IMG/VR virus record: IMGVR_UViG_3300018421_000026
Coordinates: 1-59,728 of that record
DNA: 59,728 bases
Reading direction: 5' to 3' (one strand)
DNA from: a virus
Positions 35,278-42,263 of this stretch are shown here, piece after piece (the stretch's first letter is position 1; each line of letters opens with the position of its first letter). A program made the position numbers and the translations under genes. The notes under the pieces are model-generated. The model was given only the letters and a program-made list of their open reading frames with translations, searched no databases and had not been told where the DNA came from.

Positions 35278-35284
35278 ACGGCAT

Positions 35285-35313
35285 ATTATACCACTAAGTT
35301 CTCCAGTATCCAA
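35285..35313 (-). promoter_or_regulatory. Sigma70-like promoter before lipoprotein and portal
   Basis: Minus strand: -35 TTGGAT (35308-35313), 17-bp spacer, extended -10 TGGTATAAT (TATAAT 35285-35290). It overlaps the end of the terminase gene. The start codon at 35277 lies close, at about +2 to +4 of the expected transcript start, so it would serve portal and later genes mainly. Confidence 0.65.
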
Positions 35314-36850
35314 CCCTCTTTGTTCTACGAGGGTTATAATCGTCTTCCCAGCTAGGGTCTTCATTGTGTGACACATGCCAGCTGTCCCGCATATAATGGA
35401 TAGCCATAGTCATTGCGTCCACCTGGTCATCGTGTGCGCCATTGGGAAATGCTAGACATTCATCGAATAAATCCTTTGCCCACTCTTTGCCCTTCGGGAT
35501 GTAGACACGACCCGACTCCATAAGAGGCGTAGCGGCATAGACACGTGAAACCTTGTCCCTGTCAGGAAGGTAGTCCAAAACAGGTAGTCCAGCGAGGCGC
35601 ATATCCTGAAGCAACGATTGACCAGAAGCCTTCTTCTCAATGATACACACATCTGGTCTGTGCTTTTGGTAAAGATGTTGCGCCGTTCTGCGAAGGTCAG
35701 GATATTCGAAGCGCTCTTTAACATTGCCGAGAAGGATGAGATTGGGAACGACATATTCACCGCCGTACTCGTCCTGCTCGACTTGGTGAAAGATACCCCA
35801 GGTTTGGATGACACTATAGTCTGCCGTTTTCTTAGTAGAGAAGGCCGTGTCATACGTTTGAATGATAAACTCGCAGTGCGGCGGGTCTTCGTACTCCCAC
35901 CACTGAAACCAATTCTTTTTGATAATCCCACCTTCGTCTGGCGATGGGTTTTGCATGTATAGCGCATCCCAGTATCTACTCCCGTTACTTGCTCGTATCT
36001 CTTGTTCGTCTAGCTTCAATACTTCATCTGGCTTCCACTCTGGAAAGTATGATGTACCTTCGGGCAAACCCAATAAGTCTGCTGCAGTTTCGTCCAGCCA
36101 TGCAGGAATGCTGATTACTTCCCACGGCTCTGTGGTAAACTCTGACTCCTGCTTGAGCAACCAGCCACACAGGTCATCAAAGTGATAGCGTGTGTTAATA
36201 ATAATAATGCTACCATTCGGCATCAGGCGGGTACGCAGACCAGAAGGCCACCACTCCTTGATATATCTACGGCCTGAGTCGCTGAAGCTGTCTTCTTCTG
36301 ACATAACGTCATCTAGCAAGGCCAAATGCGCACCCCGACCTGCAATCTGTGACCGCACACCTGCAGCATAGTACGAGCCATTGTGGTTTGTTTTCCATTT
36401 GCCTGCTGCCTTAACGTCTGACCGCAGGGACACACCCTTGAACACACGCTGGAAGTCCTCCGTATTTACAATGTCACGGACAGAACGGCCAAAGTCACTG
36501 GCAAGCTGGTCACTGTGGGACACAGACATAATCTCATGGTTCGGCTCACGGCCAATATACCACGCAGGAAAGATTTTACTAGTAATAAGCGACTTGCTTG
36601 AGCGTGGTGGCAGGAAGACCATCAGTCTTTTTATCTCACCATCGGCTACTTTCTGCAATCTGTCGCACAATAGCTCGATATGCCGCCCCATTTTGAAGTC
36701 AGTTACTAGGGTCGGGGCTACTCTGCGTACAAATGTAAGCAAATCTTCCTTTGATTTTTCTTGAATATATTTATCTAGTGCTTTATCTAGTGTCTGGTAG
36801 TCTAGATAACCACCAGATTCTACCACATCTTGTATTTCTTCTAATTCCAT
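35294..36850 (-). CDS. terL: Terminase large subunit
   Basis: 518 aa packaging ATPase/nuclease. Variant Walker A FLPPRSSKSL near residue 85, Walker B AHLALLDDVMSEED near residue 175, and the RNase H-like nuclease start IQTYDTAFSTKKTADYS near residue 335, with late NGAHDDQVDAMTMA giving another acidic residue. First gene of the late arm. Normal length. Partner TerS is at 220-675 on the other strand. Confidence 0.93.
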   Translation of the reverse strand: MELEEIQDVVESGGYLDYQTLDKALDKYIQEKSKEDLLTFVRRVAPTLVTDFKMGRHIELLCDRLQKVADGEIKRLMVFLPPRSSKSLITSKIFPAWYIGREPNHEIMSVSHSDQLASDFGRSVRDIVNTEDFQRVFKGVSLRSDVKAAGKWKTNHNGSYYAAGVRSQIAGRGAHLALLDDVMSEEDSFSDSGRRYIKEWWPSGLRTRLMPNGSIIIINTRYHFDDLCGWLLKQESEFTTEPWEVISIPAWLDETAADLLGLPEGTSYFPEWKPDEVLKLDEQEIRASNGSRYWDALYMQNPSPDEGGIIKKNWFQWWEYEDPPHCEFIIQTYDTAFSTKKTADYSVIQTWGIFHQVEQDEYGGEYVVPNLILLGNVKERFEYPDLRRTAQHLYQKHRPDVCIIEKKASGQSLLQDMRLAGLPVLDYLPDRDKVSRVYAATPLMESGRVYIPKGKEWAKDLFDECLAFPNGAHDDQVDAMTMAIHYMRDSWHVSHNEDPSWEDDYNPRRTKRVGYWRT

Positions 36851-36887
36851 ATTGCTTTTCTGCAGTCAGTGTTGCATATTTGCACTA

Positions 36888-36916
36888 TTGCAAACTGTTT
36901 GAATCCATGCTATACT
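36888..36916 (+). promoter_or_regulatory. Plus-strand promoter of predicted small RNA
   Basis: -35 TTGCAA (36888-36893), 17-bp spacer, extended -10 TGCTATACT (TATACT 36911-36916). Expected start near 36923. No start codon follows before the terminator at 37103. Confidence 0.65.
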
Positions 36917-37009
36917 ATCTTTACTTTAAAGTTCGGAGGTAAATATATAGGAGGATAGTCTATATAGATTTGTGCAGCCCCCGCTAGGTAGTTCTGGACA
37001 ACTACAGCT

Positions 37010-37038
37010 ATTATACTTCGGACACAACTACTACACAA
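37010..37038 (-). promoter_or_regulatory. Late promoter for terL
   Basis: Minus strand: -35 TTGTGT (37033-37038), 17-bp spacer, -10 TATAAT (37010-37015). Expected start near 37003 gives a leader of about 150 nt before terL. Convergent with the plus-strand promoter at 36888-36916, which would be transcribed across it. Confidence 0.68.
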
Positions 37039-37076
37039 GCACAATAACTACACCACAAAACAACTGCCAACTCCAG

Positions 37077-37103
37077 AAGCCCCCGCCCGTGGGGGTTTTT
37101 TTT
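37077..37103 (+). terminator. Intrinsic terminator, plus strand
   Basis: CCCCC/GGGGG stem, extendable by AAG/TTT pairs, a 6-nt loop (GCCCGT) and eight Ts. It ends the predicted small RNA and isolates it from the early genes. Confidence 0.85.
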
Positions 37104-37431
37104 GTGTCTGATGAAGTATCCTGGTAATTTTGGTCAGTATATTCCAGGGGTATATTATATATATGTATGCAGGCACGTTTTGTGGGTGGGGGTGCGTGCG
37201 AGACTTCCCTAGATTTCAGCCGATTCTGCCAAAGAATCCTTTCCTGTGGCAAATTTACCACATATTCTATGTGTTTTTATGAAGAACTCACCAGATTTCA
37301 CACGAAGTGTGTCTAATATGCCACACCAGAGGGCTTCCCATGCCCTTGCGAGATAGACTACCCCCGCCCCTAAGTGTATGACATACTTGCGGAAATAACT
37401 ACCCGTGTGTATTACACATATGTGTTTACGT
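37104..37431 (+). other. Non-coding control region
   Basis: No convincing gene on either strand. It holds a weak plus-strand promoter-like site (TTGGTC 37130-37135, 17 bp, TATTAT 37153-37158) within an AT-rich stretch, an imperfect GCACG/CGTGC hairpin with a G-rich loop near 37170-37200, and a CACATATGTG palindrome near 37415. It could contain early promoters or a replication origin; nothing here proves either. Confidence 0.4.
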
Positions 37432-37475
37432 GTTTTAATATTCCCCCTGAAAGGGTGAAGGAATATATAAAACAC
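37432..37475 (+). repeat. Covarying hairpin element, copy 1
   Basis: 44-nt element: GTTTTAATATTCC arm, 18-nt middle, GGAATATATAAAACAC arm. The arms pair with one bulge. Copy 2 at 39021-39063 keeps the ends (GTTTTAATA and TATATAAAACAC) but has ACC/GGT where this has TTCC/GGAA, so pairing is preserved by matched changes. It lies 28 nt before the 59-aa membrane protein gene. Confidence 0.7.
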
Positions 37476-37503
37476 TTAACACATTTGATGAAAGGTTTGA
37501 TGA

Positions 37504-37683
37504 ATGTTTTGGAATGGTTTGATTAACTCGCTCTTAGGCTTTAGCCTAGCTATCTTCGCCGTGATTATCGTAGTGGCGCAGATAGACTTCCCGCCACTCG
37601 CTACGCTGCTCTTGCCAGTGCTTGCATTGGGCTTGTGCATTAGCGGAATGGTGATGATGACTGTAGGTAATCCTACGGATTAA
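37504..37683 (+). CDS. Small two-helix membrane protein, 59 aa
   Basis: First gene of the early arm. Two membrane segments (about residues 7-25 and 31-52) joined by QIDFPP, ending in a short polar tail. AAAGG lies upstream of the ATG. It follows hairpin element copy 1 directly. Small early membrane proteins often act on host envelope or superinfection; unproven here. Confidence 0.7.
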   Translation: MFWNGLINSLLGFSLAIFAVIIVVAQIDFPPLATLLLPVLALGLCISGMVMMTVGNPTD

Positions 37684-37720
37684 AAAAAGTGTTGACAGGC
37701 TGATTTTGGCCTGTTACAAA
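37682..37720 (+). promoter_or_regulatory. Early promoter with A-tract
   Basis: Seven As (37682-37688), GTG, then a perfect -35 TTGACA (37692-37697), 17-bp spacer and a -10 of TACAAA (37715-37720). The first 16 bases, A-tract through -35, recur exactly at 49890-49905. The A-tract resembles an UP element. It reads into the small early genes. Confidence 0.68.
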
Positions 37721-37751
37721 GTAATTGATTTTGCAACCAATGGAGTTTGAT

Positions 37752-37901
37752 ATGAGCAAGATTTACGTAGTAACCGACCTGTCTGATGTCTATGGCGAAG
37801 CAGCCTATGGCGTTGAGCATATCCATGAGGGCATTGTGTCTGTGTGGACAGACTATGAGACTGCTACAGATGTAGCAGAAGAACTTGAATGGATGGCCTA
37901 A
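37752..37901 (+). CDS. Small acidic protein, 49 aa
   Basis: Starts MSKIYVVTDLSDVYG and is rich in Asp/Glu/Val with a helical end (ATDVAEELEWMA). GGAG at proper spacing. First gene after the early promoter at 37682. No family recognised. Confidence 0.68.
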   Translation: MSKIYVVTDLSDVYGEAAYGVEHIHEGIVSVWTDYETATDVAEELEWMA

Positions 37902-37926
37902 AGGCCAAGCAAGAAAGGATATTGCT

Positions 37927-38133
37927 ATGAATTTTCAATTCAAAAAACTAGCCAAAGGCTTCCGTATCATCACACACAAAGGCAAGCCTATCGGCACGCT
38001 AGAGTTTACCAAAGGTAAATGGCTAGCATTGTCAGGCGTAAATCCTGAGTATCGGAGATACTTCACCACTGTATCGCAAGCCAAAGTGTGCTGCAATGCT
38101 GACCCAAAGTTTTACTTTGGAATTGGTGCTTGA
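37927..38133 (+). CDS. Small basic protein, 68 aa
   Basis: MNFQFKKLAKGFRIITHKGK start with repeated beta-strand-like stretches (GTLEFTKGKWLAL) and two adjacent Cys near residue 53. AAGGAT lies upstream of this ATG, which is preferred to an in-frame start at 37885 inside the previous gene. Role unknown. Confidence 0.7.
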   Translation: MNFQFKKLAKGFRIITHKGKPIGTLEFTKGKWLALSGVNPEYRRYFTTVSQAKVCCNADPKFYFGIGA

Positions 38134-38135
38134 CA

Positions 38136-38294
38136 ATGGCAAGGCCGTATGCAATCATCTGGGCGAAGTGTCGAGACACTGGCCTGATTATCGAAGATAA
38201 ATGCCACAATGACGCTGACGTTGCCGATTGGATTGGTGACTATGACTATGAAATAGTCAAACTGAAATACACAAATGAGGTTGAAAATGTCTAA
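38136..38294 (+). CDS. Small protein, 52 aa
   Basis: MARPYAIIWAKCRDTG start, acidic middle (HNDADVADWIGDYDYE). Two bases after the previous stop; overlaps the next gene by 8 bp. A TTGACA at 38131 lies at its start with no good -10. No family recognised. Confidence 0.62.
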   Translation: MARPYAIIWAKCRDTGLIIEDKCHNDADVADWIGDYDYEIVKLKYTNEVENV

Positions 38295-39003
38295 TTACAA
38301 ACTGCTTTCCATAGGAAACAATGCCAAGACTGTCAAGGGCGATGGCTCAGAATATCTAACAGCTATTCTGTATCTTGCGCCAGCCGATAACCTGCAAGGC
38401 GTGAATGTCTGTGCTATGGCCGAAGTGGCTGGCTGCAAAGCAGCTTGCCTATACACTGCTGGCCGTGGCCGTATGAGCAATGTGCAAGCTGGCCGTATTC
38501 GCAAGACTATGCTATGGCGAGACAATCGTGTTGCATTTTTGCAACAGCTTCGAGAAGATATTGCAAAGTTTGCTCGCTATTGCGAAAAGCGTGGTATTCA
38601 GCCAGTCGTAAGACTGAACGGCACTAGCGATATCATGTGGGAAAAATACATTGATATGGAAACAGAGTTTCCGCAAGTGCAATTCTATGACTACAGCAAG
38701 CTGTATCTTCGGGCTTACAAGGATTTGCCTAGCAATTATCACCTTACCTTGTCATATAGCGAAGCTAATGCTGACTATGCCGAAGCTATCCTGAACGCTC
38801 ACAAGCTGACGGGTGTAAGCGTAGCCGTGGTCTTCCGTGACAAAAACACTATCCCTACCAGCTTCGCTGGCTCTGCAGTGATTGATGGCGACAAAGACGA
38901 CTTGCGCTTCCTAGACACGCCACGCAGCATTGTGGCATTGTATGCCAAAGGTGATGCCAAGAAAGATGCCACTGGTTTTGTGGTTGACACTGTGGCAGCA
39001 TAA
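38287..39003 (+). CDS. Gp88-family protein, 238 aa
   Basis: Pattern of the phage 'gene product 88' family: LAPADNLQGVNVCAMAEVAGC, written in parts as LAPADNLQGVNVC and AGCKAACLYTAGRG, then NVQAGRIRKT, a helical stretch and VRLNGTSDIMWE. The three grouped cysteines in GVNVC...GCKAAC suggest a metal or Fe-S site. Function unknown in the family. Start at 38287 has GAGG nearby; the longer frame starting at 38275 lacks one. Confidence 0.82.
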   Translation: MSNYKLLSIGNNAKTVKGDGSEYLTAILYLAPADNLQGVNVCAMAEVAGCKAACLYTAGRGRMSNVQAGRIRKTMLWRDNRVAFLQQLREDIAKFARYCEKRGIQPVVRLNGTSDIMWEKYIDMETEFPQVQFYDYSKLYLRAYKDLPSNYHLTLSYSEANADYAEAILNAHKLTGVSVAVVFRDKNTIPTSFAGSAVIDGDKDDLRFLDTPRSIVALYAKGDAKKDATGFVVDTVAA

Positions 39004-39020
39004 CACTAATATGTAGATGA

Positions 39021-39063
39021 GTTTTAATAACCTTGAGCTTTAGTGAAAGGTTATATAAAACAC
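39021..39063 (+). repeat. Covarying hairpin element, copy 2
   Basis: 43-nt partner of 37432-37475, with conserved ends GTTTTAATA and TATATAAAACAC and a shared GTGAA(A)GG before the 3' arm. The ACC/GGT inner pairs replace TTCC/GGAA. It lies in the 134-bp leader of the 67-aa gene at 39138. Confidence 0.7.
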
Positions 39064-39137
39064 ACTACAGATTAGATAAGACTTGGGTTTGTCTCAAAAC
39101 AGCCCAAACTGTAACGCAAACTTATGAGGTATATACT

Positions 39138-39341
39138 ATGCGTATCAACACACTTAATGACAACACCAATGGCTTTCGTTTCAACATTGCAGGATTGCAG
39201 GGCTTGTATCGTAAGCGTCAAGTTATCCGCCGCTATGGTATCAAACGTGGCGACAGTATGACTGGTTTTCATTTCGGCAAACGTAGCCTGTATCTTGAGG
39301 GCGGCAACTATCGCCGTGCCTTACACAATCTCGCTGGCTAG
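39138..39341 (+). CDS. Small basic protein, 67 aa
   Basis: MRINTLNDNTNGFRFNIAG start, Arg/Tyr/Gly-rich (YRKRQVIRRYGIKRGD). GAGG 9-12 nt upstream of this ATG. Its long leader holds hairpin copy 2 and a TTGGG/CCCAA stem, pointing to post-transcriptional control. No family recognised. Confidence 0.68.
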   Translation: MRINTLNDNTNGFRFNIAGLQGLYRKRQVIRRYGIKRGDSMTGFHFGKRSLYLEGGNYRRALHNLAG

Positions 39342-39343
39342 GC

Positions 39344-39372
39344 TTGACAAACACCTAGGCATGTGTTAAAAC
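39344..39372 (+). promoter_or_regulatory. Promoter-like site before 39404
   Basis: Perfect -35 TTGACA (39344-39349) with a poor -10 (TAAAAC at 17 bp or GTTAAA at 16 bp). Lies in the only gap in this run of genes. Confidence 0.5.
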
Positions 39373-39403
39373 TGCCTAACAGTTTTTGATAATGGAGTAT
39401 GAC

Positions 39404-39673
39404 ATGGATATTGCAAGCAACGTAAAGCTACGCTTAGATGACCAATACACTTTCTCAATCTCGCAAGAGGTAGACAGGAAAGGCTTCGCAGAAGTAGCAC
39501 TGCTCTACAAGCGTGATGGCGTGGACAAGGGCTTCGTCCATTGTGGCGAGTGGTGTGTCAACTGGGTAGGCGAAGAATACGATGACGAAGTGGTTCGATT
39601 CCTAGATGCACACGATGTTCTCGAATTGTTGCACTTCGCTAAAGAGTATGTTTACATAAAGGATAACCGATAA
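39404..39673 (+). CDS. Acidic early protein, 89 aa
   Basis: MDIASNVKLRLDDQYTFSI start, acidic, with CGEWCVNWVGEEYDDE in the middle and a helical end (DAHDVLELLHFAKEY). GGAG before this ATG. No family recognised. Stop overlaps the next ATG (TAATG). Confidence 0.7.
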   Translation: MDIASNVKLRLDDQYTFSISQEVDRKGFAEVALLYKRDGVDKGFVHCGEWCVNWVGEEYDDEVVRFLDAHDVLELLHFAKEYVYIKDNR

Positions 39674-39963
39674 TGTATCACCATAACGAAGAAGATGTGC
39701 ATGATGTATTCGATGCACTGATTGAAGTAACAGGCTATGACAGCTTTGCTGAAAGTAACCTAGAAGTTTACTATGGCGATGACTACGAGCAGCATGTAAC
39801 CGATGCGATGGTCACAGAAGTATCAGACCAAACAGGTCTGGCGGTGTGGTATGTCCGTAACATACTGATAGATGATATACCCGAAGTGCGTGAGATGCAC
39901 GGCAAGTGGTGTATGACAACCCCGTATGGCATGAAGGAGTTTGCCGATGTTAAAGAAGTTTGA
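39673..39963 (+). CDS. Acidic early protein, 96 aa
   Basis: His/Glu/Asp-rich N-terminus, EVSDQTGLAVWYVRNIL helix, and CMTTPYGMKEFADVK end. Net charge strongly negative, a feature shared by many proteins of this early run; acidic early proteins often mimic DNA or bind host factors, but nothing specific is seen. Overlaps the next gene by 17 bp. Confidence 0.7.
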   Translation: MYHHNEEDVHDVFDALIEVTGYDSFAESNLEVYYGDDYEQHVTDAMVTEVSDQTGLAVWYVRNILIDDIPEVREMHGKWCMTTPYGMKEFADVKEV

Positions 39964-40261
39964 AATTGTAGATGGACTAGCCACAGGCTATGCCCAAGCA
40001 ACGCTTGATATATCTTTCGATATACCCTTGTATGAATTGTCCCGTATTGAAGGCGAAGCCGAAGATATGGACGAGTTTATCGAAGATATGAAATACGAAA
40101 TCGAAGAAGCTGTTCAATTTTATATTGAAGCAACGCTGGATAATATGGGCTATCATTGCAGCGATGAGGTGCGTATTGATAGCTGTAACCAAGCGACACT
40201 AAATCAAATAGATTTAGAAGACGTAGAAGCAGAAGAATTGGAGACTGAAGATGTCGAATAA
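39947..40261 (+). CDS. Very acidic early protein, 104 aa
   Basis: Beta-type start (FEIVDGLATGYAQATLDIS), then Glu/Asp-rich helices (DMDEFIEDMKYEIEEAV) and a tail of Glu/Asp (EDVEAEELETEDVE). AAGGAG at proper spacing selects this ATG. Possible DNA mimic by charge (inference). Confidence 0.7.
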   Translation: MLKKFEIVDGLATGYAQATLDISFDIPLYELSRIEGEAEDMDEFIEDMKYEIEEAVQFYIEATLDNMGYHCSDEVRIDSCNQATLNQIDLEDVEAEELETEDVE

Positions 40262-40427
40262 CCAAACCCGTGTTGAAACCGCAACTGTTGCCCGTCTGAA
40301 GGAAGGCGTGACCAACTTCACACAAGAGGACGCACGCTTTTATATGCGTCTTCATGGCACAGAGGCACTCATTCTACATGACCCAACAATCAACGATTGG
40401 GTCTGGTATCAGGAGGCAAAGAAATGA
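40251..40427 (+). CDS. Small protein, 58 aa
   Basis: MSNNQTRVETATVARLKEG start, later FYMRLHGTEALILHDPTI. Overlaps the previous gene by 11 bp and the next by ATGA. Unknown. Confidence 0.62.
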   Translation: MSNNQTRVETATVARLKEGVTNFTQEDARFYMRLHGTEALILHDPTINDWVWYQEAKK

Positions 40428-40603
40428 GCGAGAAACAAATGGTGATGGTGTCTTGCGAGGCACTCATGGATTTACACTTGGCTGCATATGAGCATGACCA
40501 TGTGAAGTATCCGCATAGCGGTGCAGACATTCTGAAGGCACAGCAGGAAGCCCGTGAGGCTTTGTATGCCTGTGGCTGGTGGCAACAGGGTGACGAAGAC
40601 TAA
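40424..40603 (+). CDS. Small protein, 59 aa
   Basis: ATG of an ATGA overlap after GGAGG. MSEKQMVMVSCEALMDLHLA, then His-rich EHDHVKYPHSG and a helical end with GWWQQGDED. Unknown. Confidence 0.65.
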   Translation: MSEKQMVMVSCEALMDLHLAAYEHDHVKYPHSGADILKAQQEAREALYACGWWQQGDED

Positions 40604-40764
40604 TGTTTACAATCATTGCCACCATATTGGGCATCTTATTTCTTGTGTTTCTCGCTATGACTATGTGGGAAGTAATCATGCAAGGCTTTATGTTCCTGAT
40701 GTTAAACCCTGTAACACTATTGACACTGCTAGTGGTGTCAGTTATACTGGCAATTATATTTTGA
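40603..40764 (+). CDS. Small membrane protein, 53 aa
   Basis: Two hydrophobic segments (about residues 3-21 and 36-53) with no soluble domain; ends abruptly in AIIF. Coupled to the previous gene by TAATG. Confidence 0.6.
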   Translation: MFTIIATILGILFLVFLAMTMWEVIMQGFMFLMLNPVTLLTLLVVSVILAIIF

Positions 40765-40785
40765 AGGCAGCAAAGGAGATAACCA

Positions 40786-41349
40786 ATGCCTAATCATTGC
40801 AACAATACCCTGACTATCAAGTCAGATGACACGGGCTTTCTGCAAAGCCTGATGAACGAATTGAAGATGGACGATAGCGACAGCCCAAAGTTTCTTGAGA
40901 AACTTGTGCCGTTCACTGCCGACATCAACTATGGCTGGGACTACAACTGGTGCGTAGAAAACTGGGGAACGAAGTGGGACATCTTCGATGTAACCTATGC
41001 GTCCCTCGATGGCGACACGCTAGAGGTGTCGTTTACGACTGCATGGTCGCCACCCATTGAGGCACTGGTGACAGGCATGCTACAGCATGGCTATACCTTT
41101 GACCTGTATTACGAAGAAGGTGGCGTAGGCTTTATTGGACACACCGAAGGTGATGGCGAGTCTCACATTGACCGATGCTGGGAAACCTACACCGATGATG
41201 ACCCGTCCAAATACATACCACATGATGTGCTTGATGCCTTCCCGTGGGTCGAGAGCGACTGGCACGATTGGAAGCGTGAGATGGCAGAGGAAGAAGAAGC
41301 AGAAGCCGCCGCCGAACATCATGCAGAAATGCTAAACGAAGGAGCGTGA
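40786..41349 (+). CDS. YubB ferredoxin-like (Api92-like) protein, 187 aa
   Basis: MPNHCNNTLTI start, WGTKWDIFDV in the middle and SFTTAWSPPIEAL are the hallmarks of the YubB/Api92-like ferredoxin-fold family found in phages and plasmids. The C-terminal third is acidic and helical (EEEEAEAAAEHHAEM). Function unknown in the family; often encoded with early genes. GGAG upstream of the ATG. Confidence 0.82.
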   Translation: MPNHCNNTLTIKSDDTGFLQSLMNELKMDDSDSPKFLEKLVPFTADINYGWDYNWCVENWGTKWDIFDVTYASLDGDTLEVSFTTAWSPPIEALVTGMLQHGYTFDLYYEEGGVGFIGHTEGDGESHIDRCWETYTDDDPSKYIPHDVLDAFPWVESDWHDWKREMAEEEEAEAAAEHHAEMLNEGA

Positions 41350-41350
41350 G

Positions 41351-41497
41351 ATGCGTAATTTCATGGTAAAAATGACCATTGAACAGTGGGTGGAAGCCCA
41401 AGACGAAGACGATGCAGTGGAGATTGCAAAGTTAAACTTTGAGTATAGTGATTTACACTATGCAGAATTAGACGTAGAGGAATTGCAAGATGTCTAA
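41351..41497 (+). CDS. Small acidic protein, 48 aa
   Basis: MRNFMVKMTIEQWVEAQDED start and a beta-alpha pattern. Similar in style to the next gene (beta strand, EV-A-D---A--IA helix), so the two may be distant paralogues. Overlaps it by 8 bp. Confidence 0.62.
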   Translation: MRNFMVKMTIEQWVEAQDEDDAVEIAKLNFEYSDLHYAELDVEELQDV

Positions 41498-41681
41498 GAA
41501 AACATATCGAGTAGTCGTGTGCTACGAAGAAGGTTTCGTAATGGAAGTCGAGGCAGACAGCGCAGCGCAAGCTGAACAGATAGCCTACGACAAGGTAGAT
41601 TACTGGGGTAATAGTGCCGCAGACAAGTGTGTCCACAGGGATTTCTGGGTGGACGCAGTAGAGGAGCAGGAGAATGCGTAA
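41490..41681 (+). CDS. Small protein, 63 aa
   Basis: KKTYRVVVCYEEGFVMEVEA strand, then SAAQAEQIAYDKVDYWG helix. Compact beta-alpha protein of unknown role. Confidence 0.65.
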   Translation: MSKKTYRVVVCYEEGFVMEVEADSAAQAEQIAYDKVDYWGNSAADKCVHRDFWVDAVEEQENA

Positions 41682-41871
41682 GAAACGATACACAGCACTA
41701 GCCGAAATGAGTTTGGCTTATGAGGTTGAGTTTGACGAAGACGAAATCCCCGCAGGTATGGACGAGTGGGAGTATGCCCACCACCTTGCCGAACAGGGTG
41801 CTTACACAGAGCAGCCTAACGGCGGAGACTTCAAGATATATGACGTTGTGCATGATGGAGATGACAAATGA
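41674..41871 (+). CDS. Small acidic protein, 65 aa
   Basis: RKKRYTALAEMSLAYEVEFD start, then acidic helix; resembles the previous gene in outline. Overlaps the next by 4 bp (ATGA type). Unknown. Confidence 0.65.
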   Translation: MRKKRYTALAEMSLAYEVEFDEDEIPAGMDEWEYAHHLAEQGAYTEQPNGGDFKIYDVVHDGDDK

Positions 41872-42263
41872 TGCAAGCAATACTTATTGACCCGTTCACC
41901 GAAACCATTGAGGTGGTGGACTATTCAGGAGACTGGCGGGACATCTCAACCTTACTAGGTTGCGAACTGTTCACGACTGTCTACATTGATGACGAGGATA
42001 CACTCTACATAGATGACGAAGGTTTGTATGTAGAAGACCAGCGATACTTCAAGTGGGAAGGATACCCGCAGCCCCTGGCTGGGCGTGGCCTTGTGCTTGG
42101 CTGCACACCTGATGGCGACTCTACCGATAGTAGTAAGACTGTATCAGAGATACAAGATATGGTAAAGTGGTGTCCCGAAGGGCTGACTGTCGAACCTCGC
42201 TTCGAGGTGTATGGTTATGATAGCGCAGAGGAACTGCTTGAAGCATTAGGAATTGATGACTAA
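41868..42263 (+). CDS. DUF3846-like phage protein, 131 aa
   Basis: AILIDPFTETIEVVDYSG, LGCELFTTVYIDDEDTLYI (as parts LGCELFTTV and DDTLYIDDEG-like) and QPLAGRGLVLG give the pattern of DUF3846, common in actinophages and marine phages. Function unknown. The match is by eye and moderate. Confidence 0.68.
   Translation: MMQAILIDPFTETIEVVDYSGDWRDISTLLGCELFTTVYIDDEDTLYIDDEGLYVEDQRYFKWEGYPQPLAGRGLVLGCTPDGDSTDSSKTVSEIQDMVKWCPEGLTVEPRFEVYGYDSAEELLEALGIDD

Larger units (their letters stand above)
36923..37103 (+). ncRNA. Predicted ~180-nt RNA antisense to the terminase leader
   Basis: Bounded by a good promoter (36888-36916) and a strong intrinsic terminator (37077-37103), with no ATG in between in any frame. 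It contains two GGAGG motifs about 15 nt apart near its 5' end. An AGCCCCCGC stretch (near 36976) repeats the terminator's 5' arm, so an alternative fold is possible. It runs opposite to the terL transcript expected from the minus promoter at 37010-37038. Existence is a prediction from sequence only. Confidence 0.5.

Noticed and set aside
37031-37475. Two minus-strand frames (76 and 88 aa) in the control region
   Set aside because: No ribosome sites, no motifs, and they cover a terminator, promoters and the hairpin element.
38131-38165. TTGACA at the start of the 52-aa gene as a promoter
   Set aside because: No acceptable -10 at 16-18 bp.
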